From positions 1 to 59,384 of the forward strand of contig CACYXJ010000015.1 in assembly GCA_902778375.1 (NCBI GenBank): a DNA stretch of 59,384 nucleotides. Direction: 5' to 3'. The notes beneath the pieces were generated by a model. It was not told the origin of the DNA. It saw nothing but the letters and a program-made list of their open reading frames with translations, and made no database searches. Origin of the DNA: an uncultured Erysipelotrichaceae bacterium. Lineage in GTDB: Bacteria > Bacillota_I > Bacilli_A > Erysipelotrichales > Erysipelotrichaceae. Shown here piece by piece: positions 30,307 through 38,430 of this stretch (position 1 is the first letter of the stretch; each line of letters opens with the position of its first letter). Position numbers and translations under genes: made by a program.

Positions 30307-30654
30307 TTAATGTAATGCGCTCGTTCTGGATAAACGGCTCCAGTCAGACTCCGTGTTCAGCGGAGTAATGCTCTTTACTACAAAGCTGCTTGAATCTTTA
30401 CCAAGGTAAGCAGCCACGGCAGCAGTGATCACTGCCACCAGATGACTGTCATCTTCTGTTTCTGCGGGTTCTTCAGCCGCCGGTGCCGGTGCACTTTTGG
30501 CAGCCGGAGCCTCTTTTGGCTTCTGAATACCGCTGACGATCACTGCGATCAGACGGATCAGATAGGAGATCGCGAGCAGGACCAGGAAGACGACTGCGAT
30601 TGAGAACAGTGCGACAATTGAAGCCTGTCCTAATGTAAGATTCTCTCCAAACAT
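30307..30654 (-). CDS. decarboxylase delta subunit (OadG/MmdD-like)
   Basis: A 115-residue small membrane subunit. One N-terminal helix (about 12-42) is followed by an Ala/Pro/Glu-rich linker and the family block HLVAVITAAVAAYLG (71-85), ending with WSRLSRTSALH. OadG/MmdD proteins hold the carboxyltransferase to the membrane pump. Its presence, and the absence of MadC/MadD-type split subunits, points to a methylmalonyl-CoA-decarboxylase-like architecture. Confidence 0.88.
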   Translation of the reverse strand: MFGENLTLGQASIVALFSIAVVFLVLLAISYLIRLIAVIVSGIQKPKEAPAAKSAPAPAAEEPAETEDDSHLVAVITAAVAAYLGKDSSSFVVKSITPLNTESDWSRLSRTSALH

Positions 30655-30666
30655 CTGTCACCCTCC

Positions 30667-32214
30667 TCAGAGCGGGATATTTCCATGTTTCTTCAATGGC
30701 TTATCCACGCGCTTTCCTTTCAGAGATTCAAATGCGGAAATCAGATACTTTCTGGATTCATGCGGCATGATGACATCATCGACATAGCCGCGGGAAGCAG
30801 CAATGTACGGATTCATCATGGTATCCTGATATTCCTTGATTCTTTCCTGGCGTCTGGCAGCCGGATCTTCAGCAGCCTTGATGTCCTTGGCGAAGATGAT
30901 GTTGGCAGCGCCTTCAGCGCCCATAACGGCGATTTCCGTATTCGGCCATGCGTATACGAAGTCCGCACCGAGGTGCTTGGAGCACATGCCGATATAAGCT
31001 CCGCCGTATGCTTTTCTGGTAATCAGTGTTACCTTCGGTACACTTGCCTCACTGTAGGCAAACAGCATTTTGGCACCATGACGGATAATGCCGCCGTGTT
31101 CCTGGCTGCTGCCCGGCAGGAAGCCCGGAACATCTTCCAGCGTCAGAAGCGGGATGTTGAAGGCATCGCATGTTCTGATGAATCTGGAAGCCTTGTCAGA
31201 AGAATTGATGTCCAGGCATCCGGCCATAGCCTTCGGCTGGGATGCGATCACACCGATGCTCTGACCGTTCAGGCGGATAAAGCCGGTAACGATATTCGGT
31301 GCAAAGTATTTCTGATATTCGAAGAATTCGCCGTTGTCAGCGATTTCGGAAATGACACTGTACATGTCATAAGCCTTGTTTGGATTTTCCGGAACAATGG
31401 TATCGAGAACTGTGTTCTCACGATTTAGATCGTCGGTGCATTCATAACCCGGAGCCAGTTCGTTGTTGTTCTGCGGCAGATAGGAGAGCAGCTCGCGGAT
31501 TTCCTCCAGGCATGCGTCTTCGTTCTCGCAGGCAAAGTGAGCACATCCGCTGACCTGGTTGTGAGCCATGGCACCGCCCAGATCTTCCGCACTTACTTCC
31601 TCACCGGTAACAGCCTTGATGACCTGCGGGCCGGTAATGAACATTTCGCCGGTTCCCTTGACCATGAAGATGAAGTCGGTGATGGCCGGGGAATAAACAG
31701 CGCCGCCGGCACACGGACCCATGATGACGGAAATCTGCGGGATGACACCGCTGGCCATCGTGTTGTTGTAGAAGATTCTTCCGTAACCGGCCAGAGCGTC
31801 AACGCCTTCCTGAATACGGGCACCGCCGGAGTCGTTGATGCTGATCATCGGGCAGCCGACTTTCAGAGCGGCTTCCTGCGCGTTGGCAATCTTCATTGCC
31901 TGCATTTCGCCGAGCGATCCGCCAATAACCGTGAAGTCCTGCGCGGATGCATAGACGAGTCTGCCGTTTACTGTACCGTAGCCGGTAACAACACCGTCGC
32001 CTGCGGCTTCTTTCTTATCCATACCGAAGTTTGTGCAGCGGTGCTTTACAAACAGTCCGGTCTCGACAAAGCTGTTTTCATCAAACAGTTTTTCAAGGCG
32101 TTCTCTGGCTGTGTACTTGCCGAGACTGTGCTGTCTGGCAATTGCCTTCTCACCGCCGCCCTGGCGGAGTTTCGCCTTTTTTTCCAACATTTCTTCCTGT
32201 TTTGCGTTAGCCAT
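30667..32214 (-). CDS. carboxyltransferase subunit, acyl-CoA decarboxylase type (MmdA-like)
   Basis: A 515-residue biotin-dependent carboxyltransferase with two crotonase-fold halves. Typical blocks: GKYTARERLEKLFD, NDSGGARIQEGVDAL, MGPCAGGAVYSPAITDF, DVPGFLPGSSQEHGGIIRHG, TRKAYGGAYIGMCSK and MMNPYIAASRGYVDD. It moves the carboxyl group from an acyl-CoA to biotin. Relatives act on methylmalonyl-CoA or propionyl-CoA; glutaconyl-CoA enzymes are longer. Because it follows mdcA by 12 nt, I infer malonyl-CoA as substrate. In Malonomonas this role is split into MadC and MadD, so the one-chain form is unlike that system. Confidence 0.93.
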   Translation of the reverse strand: MANAKQEEMLEKKAKLRQGGGEKAIARQHSLGKYTARERLEKLFDENSFVETGLFVKHRCTNFGMDKKEAAGDGVVTGYGTVNGRLVYASAQDFTVIGGSLGEMQAMKIANAQEAALKVGCPMISINDSGGARIQEGVDALAGYGRIFYNNTMASGVIPQISVIMGPCAGGAVYSPAITDFIFMVKGTGEMFITGPQVIKAVTGEEVSAEDLGGAMAHNQVSGCAHFACENEDACLEEIRELLSYLPQNNNELAPGYECTDDLNRENTVLDTIVPENPNKAYDMYSVISEIADNGEFFEYQKYFAPNIVTGFIRLNGQSIGVIASQPKAMAGCLDINSSDKASRFIRTCDAFNIPLLTLEDVPGFLPGSSQEHGGIIRHGAKMLFAYSEASVPKVTLITRKAYGGAYIGMCSKHLGADFVYAWPNTEIAVMGAEGAANIIFAKDIKAAEDPAARRQERIKEYQDTMMNPYIAASRGYVDDVIMPHESRKYLISAFESLKGKRVDKPLKKHGNIPL

Positions 32215-32226
32215 ATTTCTCTCCTC

Positions 32227-33855
32227 TTATTTCTTGAAGCTAGCCGGAACTTCGTACAGACCGCCGGAGATTTCCGCGATTTCATCAAGTGTCTTTGCGG
32301 CCAGCAGATCTTTATTTGCACGTGATCTGTCGATACCCAGATCTTCCGGAAGAGCAACCTTGCCCTGATTTCTCAAAGATTCGATTTCGGAAGCGCTCAG
32401 GCGGTCACCGAGAGGTGTGCCCTGGGAAACAGCGCCCATGAGCTGTGCTCTTTCAGCAGCGTTCTTAGCTCTGTACAGATATGCGATACCCTGTTCGGTA
32501 ACGACATGGGTAACATCTTCGCCGTACATCATGACCGGTACGGAATCCATGCCGGCGTCTCTTCCGATCTTCACCGCGTCAAGTTCCGGTACGAATGCCG
32601 GACCGAACTTGGAAGCACTCTTGACCATCTGGACAACCAGCTTGCGGCCGGAAATCATGGAACCATCGCCCGGAGCCATTTCTTTCCAGGCCTGTGTTGT
32701 ATGTCTTCTGCCGCCGGTGGAATTGCCCATGTTCGGAGCTCCGCCGTAACCGGACAGTCTGCCGTTTGTAACAGTGGAGGAGTTGCCTGCGTAGTCCATC
32801 TGCAGGGTTCCGCCAAGGAACAGATCCATGCCGTACAGACCGGCAACCTGTGCCATGGCACGGTTGGAACGCAGAGAACCGTCACGGCCGGTGAAGAAGA
32901 TATCGCTTCTCGCGCGTGTGTATTTTTCCATACCGACTTCGCCGCCGAATGCGCAGACCTGCTTGACCCAGCCGTCTTCGATGGCCGGAATCAGTGTCGG
33001 ATGCGGATTCAGCACCCAGTTCGTGCAGATCTTGCCCTTCAGGCCGAGTTCGTTGCCGTATGTCGGCAGCAGCAGTTCGATCGCACAGCCGTTATAGCCG
33101 ATACCATGGTTCAGGGTCTGTACATTATGCTTTGCGTAGATTCCCTTGATAACCATCATGCCCATCAGGATATGAGCGTCCTGGATCTTGGCCGGGTCTC
33201 TTGTGAACAGCGGAACCATCGGGTACGGCTGATCAGCCTTGACAACGAAGTCTACCCATCCGCCCGGAATGTCGACACGCGGCAGTTCTTCCGTCTTGAC
33301 GATTTCGTTGACCTGAACGATCACGATACCGTTCTTGAAGGCGGCTGCTTCAGCAATGGTCGGTGTTTCTTCCGTGTTGAAGCCTGTATAGAGGTTGCCC
33401 TGTTCGTCAGCCTTGTCAGCAGCGAGCAGTACAACGTTCGGTGTCAGATCAAGATACAGACGGCCATACAGTTCAAGATATGTGTGGATAGCGCCGATAC
33501 GTACCTTGTTGGCAGCCAGCAGTTTGGACAGCTGGACACTCTGTACACCGGCAAATGCGAAGTTCAGTTCTTCGGCAATGCCCTTTTCAAATAATTCAAG
33601 ATGTTCATCTCTGGAGATGGAGGGAATAATCATATTCAGATGATTGATTTTTCCGGCATCAACCTGAGTCAGAGCACCGGCAAGGAAAGCGGCCTGCTTC
33701 TGGTTGCATCCTTCCAGAACAACTTTGTCTTCTGAATGGATTACGGCTTCCAGCAGTTTGACAACGTCTTCTGTTGCGACTACTTTGCCGTTTGAAATGG
33801 AGGAAGCTGCAGCCAATCTTTCATTTTTGGATTGTTTTTGTGTTTCCCAATTCAT
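32227..33855 (-). CDS. mdcA: malonate decarboxylase alpha subunit (malonate CoA/ACP transferase, MdcA/MadA family)
   Basis: A 542-residue transferase matching the MdcA/MadA family over its whole length. Recognisable blocks are VVLEGCNQKQAAFL (45-58), MIIPSISRDEHLELFEKG, AIHTYLELYGRLYLDLTPNV, NLYTGFNTEETP, FTGRDGSLRSNRAMAQVAG and GRLSGYGGAPNMGNS. In known systems it swaps acetyl on an acyl carrier protein for malonyl; in vitro some members use CoA esters. No MdcC-type carrier, MdcB, MdcG or MdcH is seen here, so transfer from acetyl-CoA to malonate giving malonyl-CoA is the likely reaction (inference). It heads the operon and is divergent from a LysR gene. Confidence 0.9.
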   Translation of the reverse strand: MNWETQKQSKNERLAAASSISNGKVVATEDVVKLLEAVIHSEDKVVLEGCNQKQAAFLAGALTQVDAGKINHLNMIIPSISRDEHLELFEKGIAEELNFAFAGVQSVQLSKLLAANKVRIGAIHTYLELYGRLYLDLTPNVVLLAADKADEQGNLYTGFNTEETPTIAEAAAFKNGIVIVQVNEIVKTEELPRVDIPGGWVDFVVKADQPYPMVPLFTRDPAKIQDAHILMGMMVIKGIYAKHNVQTLNHGIGYNGCAIELLLPTYGNELGLKGKICTNWVLNPHPTLIPAIEDGWVKQVCAFGGEVGMEKYTRARSDIFFTGRDGSLRSNRAMAQVAGLYGMDLFLGGTLQMDYAGNSSTVTNGRLSGYGGAPNMGNSTGGRRHTTQAWKEMAPGDGSMISGRKLVVQMVKSASKFGPAFVPELDAVKIGRDAGMDSVPVMMYGEDVTHVVTEQGIAYLYRAKNAAERAQLMGAVSQGTPLGDRLSASEIESLRNQGKVALPEDLGIDRSRANKDLLAAKTLDEIAEISGGLYEVPASFKK

Positions 33856-33904
33856 TAGGATTCTCCTTTTCTGTTACCTTAATTTTATTTGACCGGGTGA
33901 TACG

Positions 33905-33934
33905 TCATTCATGCACCCTCACGCATACATATAT
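33905..33934. promoter_or_regulatory. dyads in the mdcA-lysR divergent gap (possible LysR sites)
   Basis: The gap between mdcA and the LysR gene has two overlapping dyads: ATGC-N8-GCAT near 33911-33926, and GCATA-CATA-TATGC at 33921-33934. LysR regulators usually bind such A/T-rich interrupted dyads near their own divergent promoter. The sites are seen directly; binding is inference. Confidence 0.35.
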
Positions 33935-34008
33935 GCTTTTTTTCTATTGTTTCGATTCCTCTCAGACATCCCTTGACAGCCGCCGCCAATCCTTTTCCTG
34001 CCATTTTT

Positions 34009-34047
34009 TCCGGGCAAAAGGGACAGCTGACACAGCCCGGTTTTTTA
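34009..34047. terminator. terminator-like hairpin in the mdcA-lysR divergent gap
   Basis: CCGGGC (34010-34015) pairs with GCCCGG (34035-34040) and is followed by TTTTTTATTG; upstream is a T run that becomes an A/T flank on the other strand. It lies about 75 nt before the LysR start, between two divergent genes, where no gene needs to end. It may be a leader attenuator, the end of a small RNA, or an insulator. Confidence 0.6.
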
Positions 34048-34119
34048 TTGTTGGATATTATCAACTGTTTCTATATTCCCCTTTGTTTGTGTTATTATTC
34101 ACGAAAGGAGAATAATACT

Positions 34120-35049
34120 ATGGCAATTACAATTTCTGAACTTGAATATTTTTCGGTTACTGCTGAGCTGCAAAACATCACCAAAGCTGCCGAAGTATTA
34201 CACCTTACCCAGCCATCGCTCAGCCGGTCGATCAGTTCTCTGGAAGCAAGCCTGCAGGTCAAACTTTTTGACAGGGCAGGAAGAAACATAACTTTGAATC
34301 ATTACGGCGAAATCGTTCATACCTACGCCGACAGGATCCTTGTCCTGCTGAAAGCAATGGAAAACGAACTGAATGATGCAACAAAAAAAGAGGAACGCAC
34401 GATCTCTGTGTCCATTTCCTCCGCCTCTTCGATCCTGCCGATCATGATCAGCAAATTCAACCAGACTTCACCCGATACGCACTTCATGATCATGCAGAAT
34501 CCGGCATCTTCCAATCACAATGATTTTTCTGCCGACTTCAATTTCTTTTCCACCACCAGCCCCATCAACAACGATCACACAGTAACGTTGCTGAAAGAAG
34601 ATCTGCTGCTGGCGATTCCCCAGAATTATCCGCAGGCTTCACAGAACAGTGTCAAGCTTGCCGATTTCTCCAAATACGGATTCATTTCCCTGGAATCAGG
34701 AAAAGATCTGCGCACAATCACCGACACCTACTGTTATGAAGCAGGTTTTATACCCAGTATTTTCCTCGAAAGCGACAGTCCCTTCACTATCCGTGAGTTT
34801 ATCAAGGCCGGTCTAGGTGTAGCTTTCGTCCCGGAAATCACATGGTGCCAGGTGCGGGAAAAAGGCATCCGCCTGATGCCGATCCGCTCGCCGAAATGCA
34901 CACGCTATATCCACCTTTCCTGGCACTCCGACGGTTATCTTTCCAAACAGGCAATCCGGTTCCGCGACTTTCTGATCAATCATTTCGAAGAGTTTGCAGT
35001 ATCCTATGCCGAGAAGGCAAAACAGGAATATGGTGAATCTGAAAAGTAA
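34120..35049 (+). CDS. LysR-type regulator, probable malonate-operon activator
   Basis: A 309-residue LysR regulator. The N-terminal helix-turn-helix (about 5-65) includes NITKAAEVLHLTQPSLSRSI and LFDRAGRNITLN; the rest is the effector-binding domain. It diverges from mdcA, and MdcR-type LysR proteins control malonate genes in other bacteria, so regulation of this operon by malonate is a reasonable inference. The ATG at 34120 follows AAAGGAGAA; longer in-frame openings lack a site. The birA start lies inside its last codons. Confidence 0.88.
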   Translation: MAITISELEYFSVTAELQNITKAAEVLHLTQPSLSRSISSLEASLQVKLFDRAGRNITLNHYGEIVHTYADRILVLLKAMENELNDATKKEERTISVSISSASSILPIMISKFNQTSPDTHFMIMQNPASSNHNDFSADFNFFSTTSPINNDHTVTLLKEDLLLAIPQNYPQASQNSVKLADFSKYGFISLESGKDLRTITDTYCYEAGFIPSIFLESDSPFTIREFIKAGLGVAFVPEITWCQVREKGIRLMPIRSPKCTRYIHLSWHSDGYLSKQAIRFRDFLINHFEEFAVSYAEKAKQEYGESEK

Positions 35050-35986
35050 GCTGCTGATCAGAATGAGCAGTCATACGGATACGTTCTTTTCCGGCGAATC
35101 GCTTGCCCGGGAATTGAACGTATCGCGGGCGGCGGTATGGAAAGCCATTCACGCGCTTCAGAATGAAGGTCATGCGATCGAATCCTCCCCCAGAGGTTAC
35201 CGGTATCTGCCTGACAACGATCTGCTGAACCCGGACATTATTCATTCATGCTGTCCGGAAATATCCTTTCCTCTGTACGTCTTCGATTCGATTGACTCCA
35301 CCAACAACTATGCCAAAAGCATCGCTTCTGCTGCGGATGCCCATGGCACGCTTGTCATTGCCAATCATCAGACAGCCGGCCGGGGACGCCGGGGACATAC
35401 TTTTTTCTCGCCGGAGAACTGCGGCCTGTATCTTTCTCTGATCATCAAGCCGCATTCCCGTGTCCAGGAAATGCTGAAAATCACCGTCGCGGCCGCCGTC
35501 GCAGCAGTTGAAGCGATACAGCAGACTTCCCATGCCCAACCGCGGATCAAGTGGGTCAACGATCTCTTTATCGGCAAACGTAAAATAGCCGGCATTCTGA
35601 CCGAAGCGATCTCCGATTTTGAATCCGGTGATCTGGATGCCATCATCATCGGCATCGGCATTAACGTCAGAAAAACTGAACTGCCGGAAGATATTGAGCG
35701 TATTGCCGGAGCGATCAACGATCCCTCCCTTTCCCGCAGCCGTCTCGCCGCCGTCTTATGGCAAAGACTTCTGTACTGGACAAAACATCTTGAAGATCCG
35801 CAGCTGATGGAAGCCTACCGCCGGTATTCCCTGCTGATCGGTCATACGATCATCTACGAGATCAATGGCGAAAAACGAAGCGGGACCGTCGAATCCATCA
35901 ACGATCAGGGCAACCTGGTCGTCCTTGATGACGCAAATGAAAAAACCATTCTCACATCGGGAGAAGTATCTGTAAAAGACTGGTAA
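35030..35986 (+). CDS. birA: bifunctional biotin protein ligase / biotin repressor
   Basis: A 318-residue BirA of the class with a DNA-binding domain. The N-terminal winged helix (about 1-65, LARELNVSRAAVWKAIHAL) is followed by the ligase domain with TAGRGRRGHTFFSPENCGLYLSL (biotinyl-AMP loop and catalytic Arg), KWVNDLFIGKRKIAGIL, and a C-terminal SH3-like domain. It attaches biotin to the carrier at 29911-30294 and probably represses bioY through the operator at 37992-38019. It overlaps the LysR gene by 20 nt, so the two are co-transcribed. The ATG at 35030 is my choice; GTG at 35033 is also possible. Confidence 0.93.
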   Translation: MVNLKSKLLIRMSSHTDTFFSGESLARELNVSRAAVWKAIHALQNEGHAIESSPRGYRYLPDNDLLNPDIIHSCCPEISFPLYVFDSIDSTNNYAKSIASAADAHGTLVIANHQTAGRGRRGHTFFSPENCGLYLSLIIKPHSRVQEMLKITVAAAVAAVEAIQQTSHAQPRIKWVNDLFIGKRKIAGILTEAISDFESGDLDAIIIGIGINVRKTELPEDIERIAGAINDPSLSRSRLAAVLWQRLLYWTKHLEDPQLMEAYRRYSLLIGHTIIYEINGEKRSGTVESINDQGNLVVLDDANEKTILTSGEVSVKDW

Positions 35987-35987
35987 A

Positions 35988-36037
35988 AACAAAAAGATCC
36001 CGTCCGTCACTGAACAGTGACGGACGGGAAGTCTTTT
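35988..36037. terminator. strong bidirectional terminator between birA and madM
   Basis: TCCCGTCCGTCACT (35998-36011) pairs perfectly with AGTGACGGACGGGA (36016-36029), a 14-bp stem with a 4-nt loop, flanked by an A run and a T run. It ends both convergent transcripts. Confidence 0.92.
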
Positions 36038-36071
36038 TTACTGCTATTTCTGCACTGATGATTTCGGGGAA

Positions 36072-36899
36072 TCAGTGAATGAAGAGACGCAGAGCAGCCA
36101 TAAAGACTGTCGGTGTCAGCAGGCAGCCGATACCTGTATAGAATGTGGCAACCATTGCGCCATACGGAACGAGTTTTTCATCAACAGCTGCCAGCGCACC
36201 TGCTGTTCCGGAAGTAGAGCCGATCAGACCGCCGAAGATCATGGCTGCGGACGGACTGTCCAGTTTGACTTTCTTGGCAATCAGCGGTGCGATAATCATC
36301 GCGCCTACGGATTTGACAACACCGGCAGCGATGGAAAGAGCGACAACTTCGGATTTTACATTGAAGGCCGCGCCTGTGACCGGGCCGACGACAAACGTTT
36401 CAACACCGCCGCCGATCGTAGCCAGTTCAGCCGGATCTGTATAACCGAATGCCAGACCGACAAGAACACCGATAATGAAGGAAAGAACTGTACCGATCAG
36501 CAGTGAGAGAATGCCGGCGAGTCCTGCCTTGACAAGGTTCTTCGGATCAACACCCCAGGCTGTGGAAATGATAGCGAAGTCACGCATCATGCCGCCGCCG
36601 AGAATGCCGATACCGCCGAAGATTGCATACTTTTTCATTTCATCGCCGGTTCCGACAGCATATACGACGTCTGTGATTCCCTTGGAAGCGGAAGTAATGA
36701 TACCGGCATCAAGCTGCTTGTTGGCAATGGTACCGCCGATATAGGCAATGATCAGAGCGAGAAGGATCGCGAAAGCGGAGCCCATTCTCTTCTGGCCGAT
36801 CACTTCAGCAAGTTTGTAGCCGATGAATGTTGTAACAGCTACGAGAATGAAGGCGCCGACAAGACCGTAGCCGGCCGCCATTTTAGCAAATATCTGCAT
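36072..36899 (-). CDS. madM: malonate transporter subunit MadM
   Basis: A 275-residue integral membrane protein of the MadM family, with about eight to nine helices. It has Gly-rich conserved blocks such as GGIGILGGGMMRDFAIISTA and FGGLIGSTSGTAGALAAVD. MadM with MadL imports malonate, in Malonomonas probably together with cations. It follows madL by 13 nt. Its presence next to mdcA is strong independent evidence that malonate is the substrate of this locus. Confidence 0.9.
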   Translation of the reverse strand: MQIFAKMAAGYGLVGAFILVAVTTFIGYKLAEVIGQKRMGSAFAILLALIIAYIGGTIANKQLDAGIITSASKGITDVVYAVGTGDEMKKYAIFGGIGILGGGMMRDFAIISTAWGVDPKNLVKAGLAGILSLLIGTVLSFIIGVLVGLAFGYTDPAELATIGGGVETFVVGPVTGAAFNVKSEVVALSIAAGVVKSVGAMIIAPLIAKKVKLDSPSAAMIFGGLIGSTSGTAGALAAVDEKLVPYGAMVATFYTGIGCLLTPTVFMAALRLFIH

Positions 36900-36912
36900 T
36901 GATTCTACCTCC

Positions 36913-37272
36913 TTAGTCCTTTGCCAGCTTTCTCAATACCGGAATCAGTGCCAGCGGAATAACGACCGCCAGCAGTCCGGCAACCAGCGGAACAAGGCCG
37001 GAAGCCAGTGCGGAATATACATCCTGGTTCATGCTCATTGCAACAACGACCGGAATGTACATGGCAGAAACAAACTGAATACCGCCCTCGGTTTTTTTGT
37101 CGAGAGACTTACCGGATTTCTGCAGATACACCTGAATCAGAATAAAGATGACCATGGCAAAGCCGACACCGCCGACATCGCTGCCAAGGCCTAATGCTGC
37201 GCCGAGCAGATTGCCCAGGAAACAGCCTGCGAACATGCATGCGGCAATAATACCCAAGCCGAAAATACCCAT
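36913..37272 (-). CDS. madL: malonate transporter subunit MadL
   Basis: A 119-residue membrane protein with four likely helices. It opens with a hydrophobic GLGIIAACMFAGCFLGNLLG segment and contains VGGVGFAMVIFILIQVYL and SAMYIPVVVAMSMNQDVYSAL, as expected for MadL. It pairs with MadM as the malonate carrier. A GAAAGGGG site precedes the ATG. The 37273-37375 gap upstream is A/T-rich and should hold the promoter, but no clear -35/-10 pair stands out. Confidence 0.9.
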   Translation of the reverse strand: MGIFGLGIIAACMFAGCFLGNLLGAALGLGSDVGGVGFAMVIFILIQVYLQKSGKSLDKKTEGGIQFVSAMYIPVVVAMSMNQDVYSALASGLVPLVAGLLAVVIPLALIPVLRKLAKD

Positions 37273-37375
37273 AAAATACCCCTTTCAGAATGAATGTTTC
37301 TCTTTAAGGCTATTTTATTGTGTATTTTTTCCACTATTCATAGAAGGGATGTTAACAGTTAATGCATTATGTGAA

Positions 37376-37405
37376 TGAAAAAAAGATGAACACCCGTTCA
37401 TCTTT
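37376..37405 (-). terminator. terminator of bioY
   Basis: On the minus strand AAAGATGAAC, loop GGGT, GTTCATCTTT and a T run form a textbook terminator (stem 37382-37391 with 37396-37405). It separates bioY from madLM. Confidence 0.92.
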
Positions 37406-37423
37406 CCGTTACGGTATTGCTGC

Positions 37424-37978
37424 CTATGCGGACGCCTTTACCGGACGCAGGCTGACAGCCTTGTCAAGCTGGGGAGCCACGGCAGTGACCGCGATCATCT
37501 TAATGAAATCACCCGGCAGAAAGGGAATGACGCAAGCCATCATCGCCCCGTTGAAATCCATCTGTGTCAGGTAAATGAACCAGGCCGTTCCGAGGGCATA
37601 GAGAACTGCCGTGCCAATAATCATTCCGGCAAAGGCGGATACTGTTTTCTTCTCCTGCTTTGCTCTTTCGTAGAACCAGCCGCTCAGAAAAGCAAGCGGA
37701 ATATAACCGAAAAGATATCCTCCCGTTACCCCGAACAAAATTCCGGCGCCGGATGTATAACCGGCAAAGACCGGCACGCCGATTGCGCCGAGTACCAGAT
37801 ACAGCGCTGCCGCAGCTGCTCCGTTTCTGCTTCCCAGCAGGACACCCGACAGCATGACAGCCAGTGTCGCCAGGGAAATCGGAACTTCTCCGACAATCGG
37901 CAGGGAAATCGGAGCCAGCACGGAAATCACTGCTGTCATCAGGGCAATATAAGCAAGTTCTTTTGTTTTTGTGTTCAT
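37424..37978 (-). CDS. bioY: biotin transporter BioY (ECF S component)
   Basis: A 184-residue substrate-binding membrane subunit for biotin uptake, with five to six helices. Family blocks include AVISVLAPISLPIVGEVPISLATLA, GAIGVPVFAGYTSGAG, GVTGGYLFGY and IPFLPGDFIKM. It normally joins an energising EcfT/EcfA module encoded elsewhere. The ATG at 37978 has GAAGGAGA upstream; the longer in-frame start at 38038 would run through the BirA operator. Biotin supply serves the biotin-dependent decarboxylase next door. Confidence 0.95.
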   Translation of the reverse strand: MNTKTKELAYIALMTAVISVLAPISLPIVGEVPISLATLAVMLSGVLLGSRNGAAAAALYLVLGAIGVPVFAGYTSGAGILFGVTGGYLFGYIPLAFLSGWFYERAKQEKKTVSAFAGMIIGTAVLYALGTAWFIYLTQMDFNGAMMACVIPFLPGDFIKMIAVTAVAPQLDKAVSLRPVKASA

Positions 37979-37991
37979 ACAGTTCTCCTTC

Positions 37992-38019
37992 GTAAACCGT
38001 TTTCTGTTTTTTGGTTTAC
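37992..38019 (-). promoter_or_regulatory. BirA operator upstream of bioY
   Basis: GTAAACC (37992-37998), 14-nt spacer, GGTTTAC (38013-38019): a perfect inverted repeat with the half-sites and spacing known for BirA operators in Firmicutes. It lies 13 nt before the bioY start codon region. A third half-site GTAAAC is at 38031-38036. The BirA at 35030-35986 has the DNA-binding domain needed to use it. Confidence 0.82.
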
Positions 38020-38097
38020 CTGTATCCATCGTAAACAAAAAGCATAATTTTCATCATGCCTGTTGTGTTATGAACATATACATCTTCTGCAGGATCG

Positions 38098-38430
38098 TCA
38101 GTCTTTGATCAGAAATGAGCCGATGATAATCGACAGCTTTACCGCTGTCAGGCCGATTGCACAGGCAATTATATTCAGATACCGGTCAAACAAAGCTGAA
38201 ACGATCAGCACTGCGGCCCAGATCGCGAAATTGATGGCGAAATGGTACATGGAACCGGAGGCGCTGCGCATGCGGATGGCATCGTCACAGAAACGTTCCA
38301 GGATCTTATAGGTAACTACCGAAAAGACGCAGCCCAGAAGAAAGCCGGTGGCATACTGCCATTTGATAAAACCCGAAAGACAGCCAACAGCCGCAATAAC
38401 AGCAAATATACGCCAGTGTTTCTCCGTCAT
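38098..38430 (-). CDS. small four-helix membrane protein, possibly AtpI-like
   Basis: A 110-residue membrane protein with four hydrophobic segments (about 8-24, 27-44, 68-84, 88-106). The pattern GFLLGCVFSVVTYKILERF followed by MYHFAINFAIWAAVLIVSALFD resembles the ATP synthase subunit I family, which helps c-ring assembly or ion supply. Such genes usually lie just upstream of atpB; here it is 11 kb away. The resemblance is weak and the function is uncertain. The ATG at 38430 has GGAAAGGAG upstream. Confidence 0.6.
   Translation of the reverse strand: MTEKHWRIFAVIAAVGCLSGFIKWQYATGFLLGCVFSVVTYKILERFCDDAIRMRSASGSMYHFAINFAIWAAVLIVSALFDRYLNIIACAIGLTAVKLSIIIGSFLIKD

Noticed and set aside
30667..32214. 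Glutaconyl-CoA decarboxylase alpha subunit
   Set aside because: Length and motifs fit the 515-residue methylmalonyl/propionyl type, and no glutaconate CoA-transferase pair is present.
32227..33855. Generic acetyl-CoA hydrolase or succinate CoA-transferase
   Set aside because: The block pattern over the whole length follows MdcA/MadA, and MadLM genes are adjacent.
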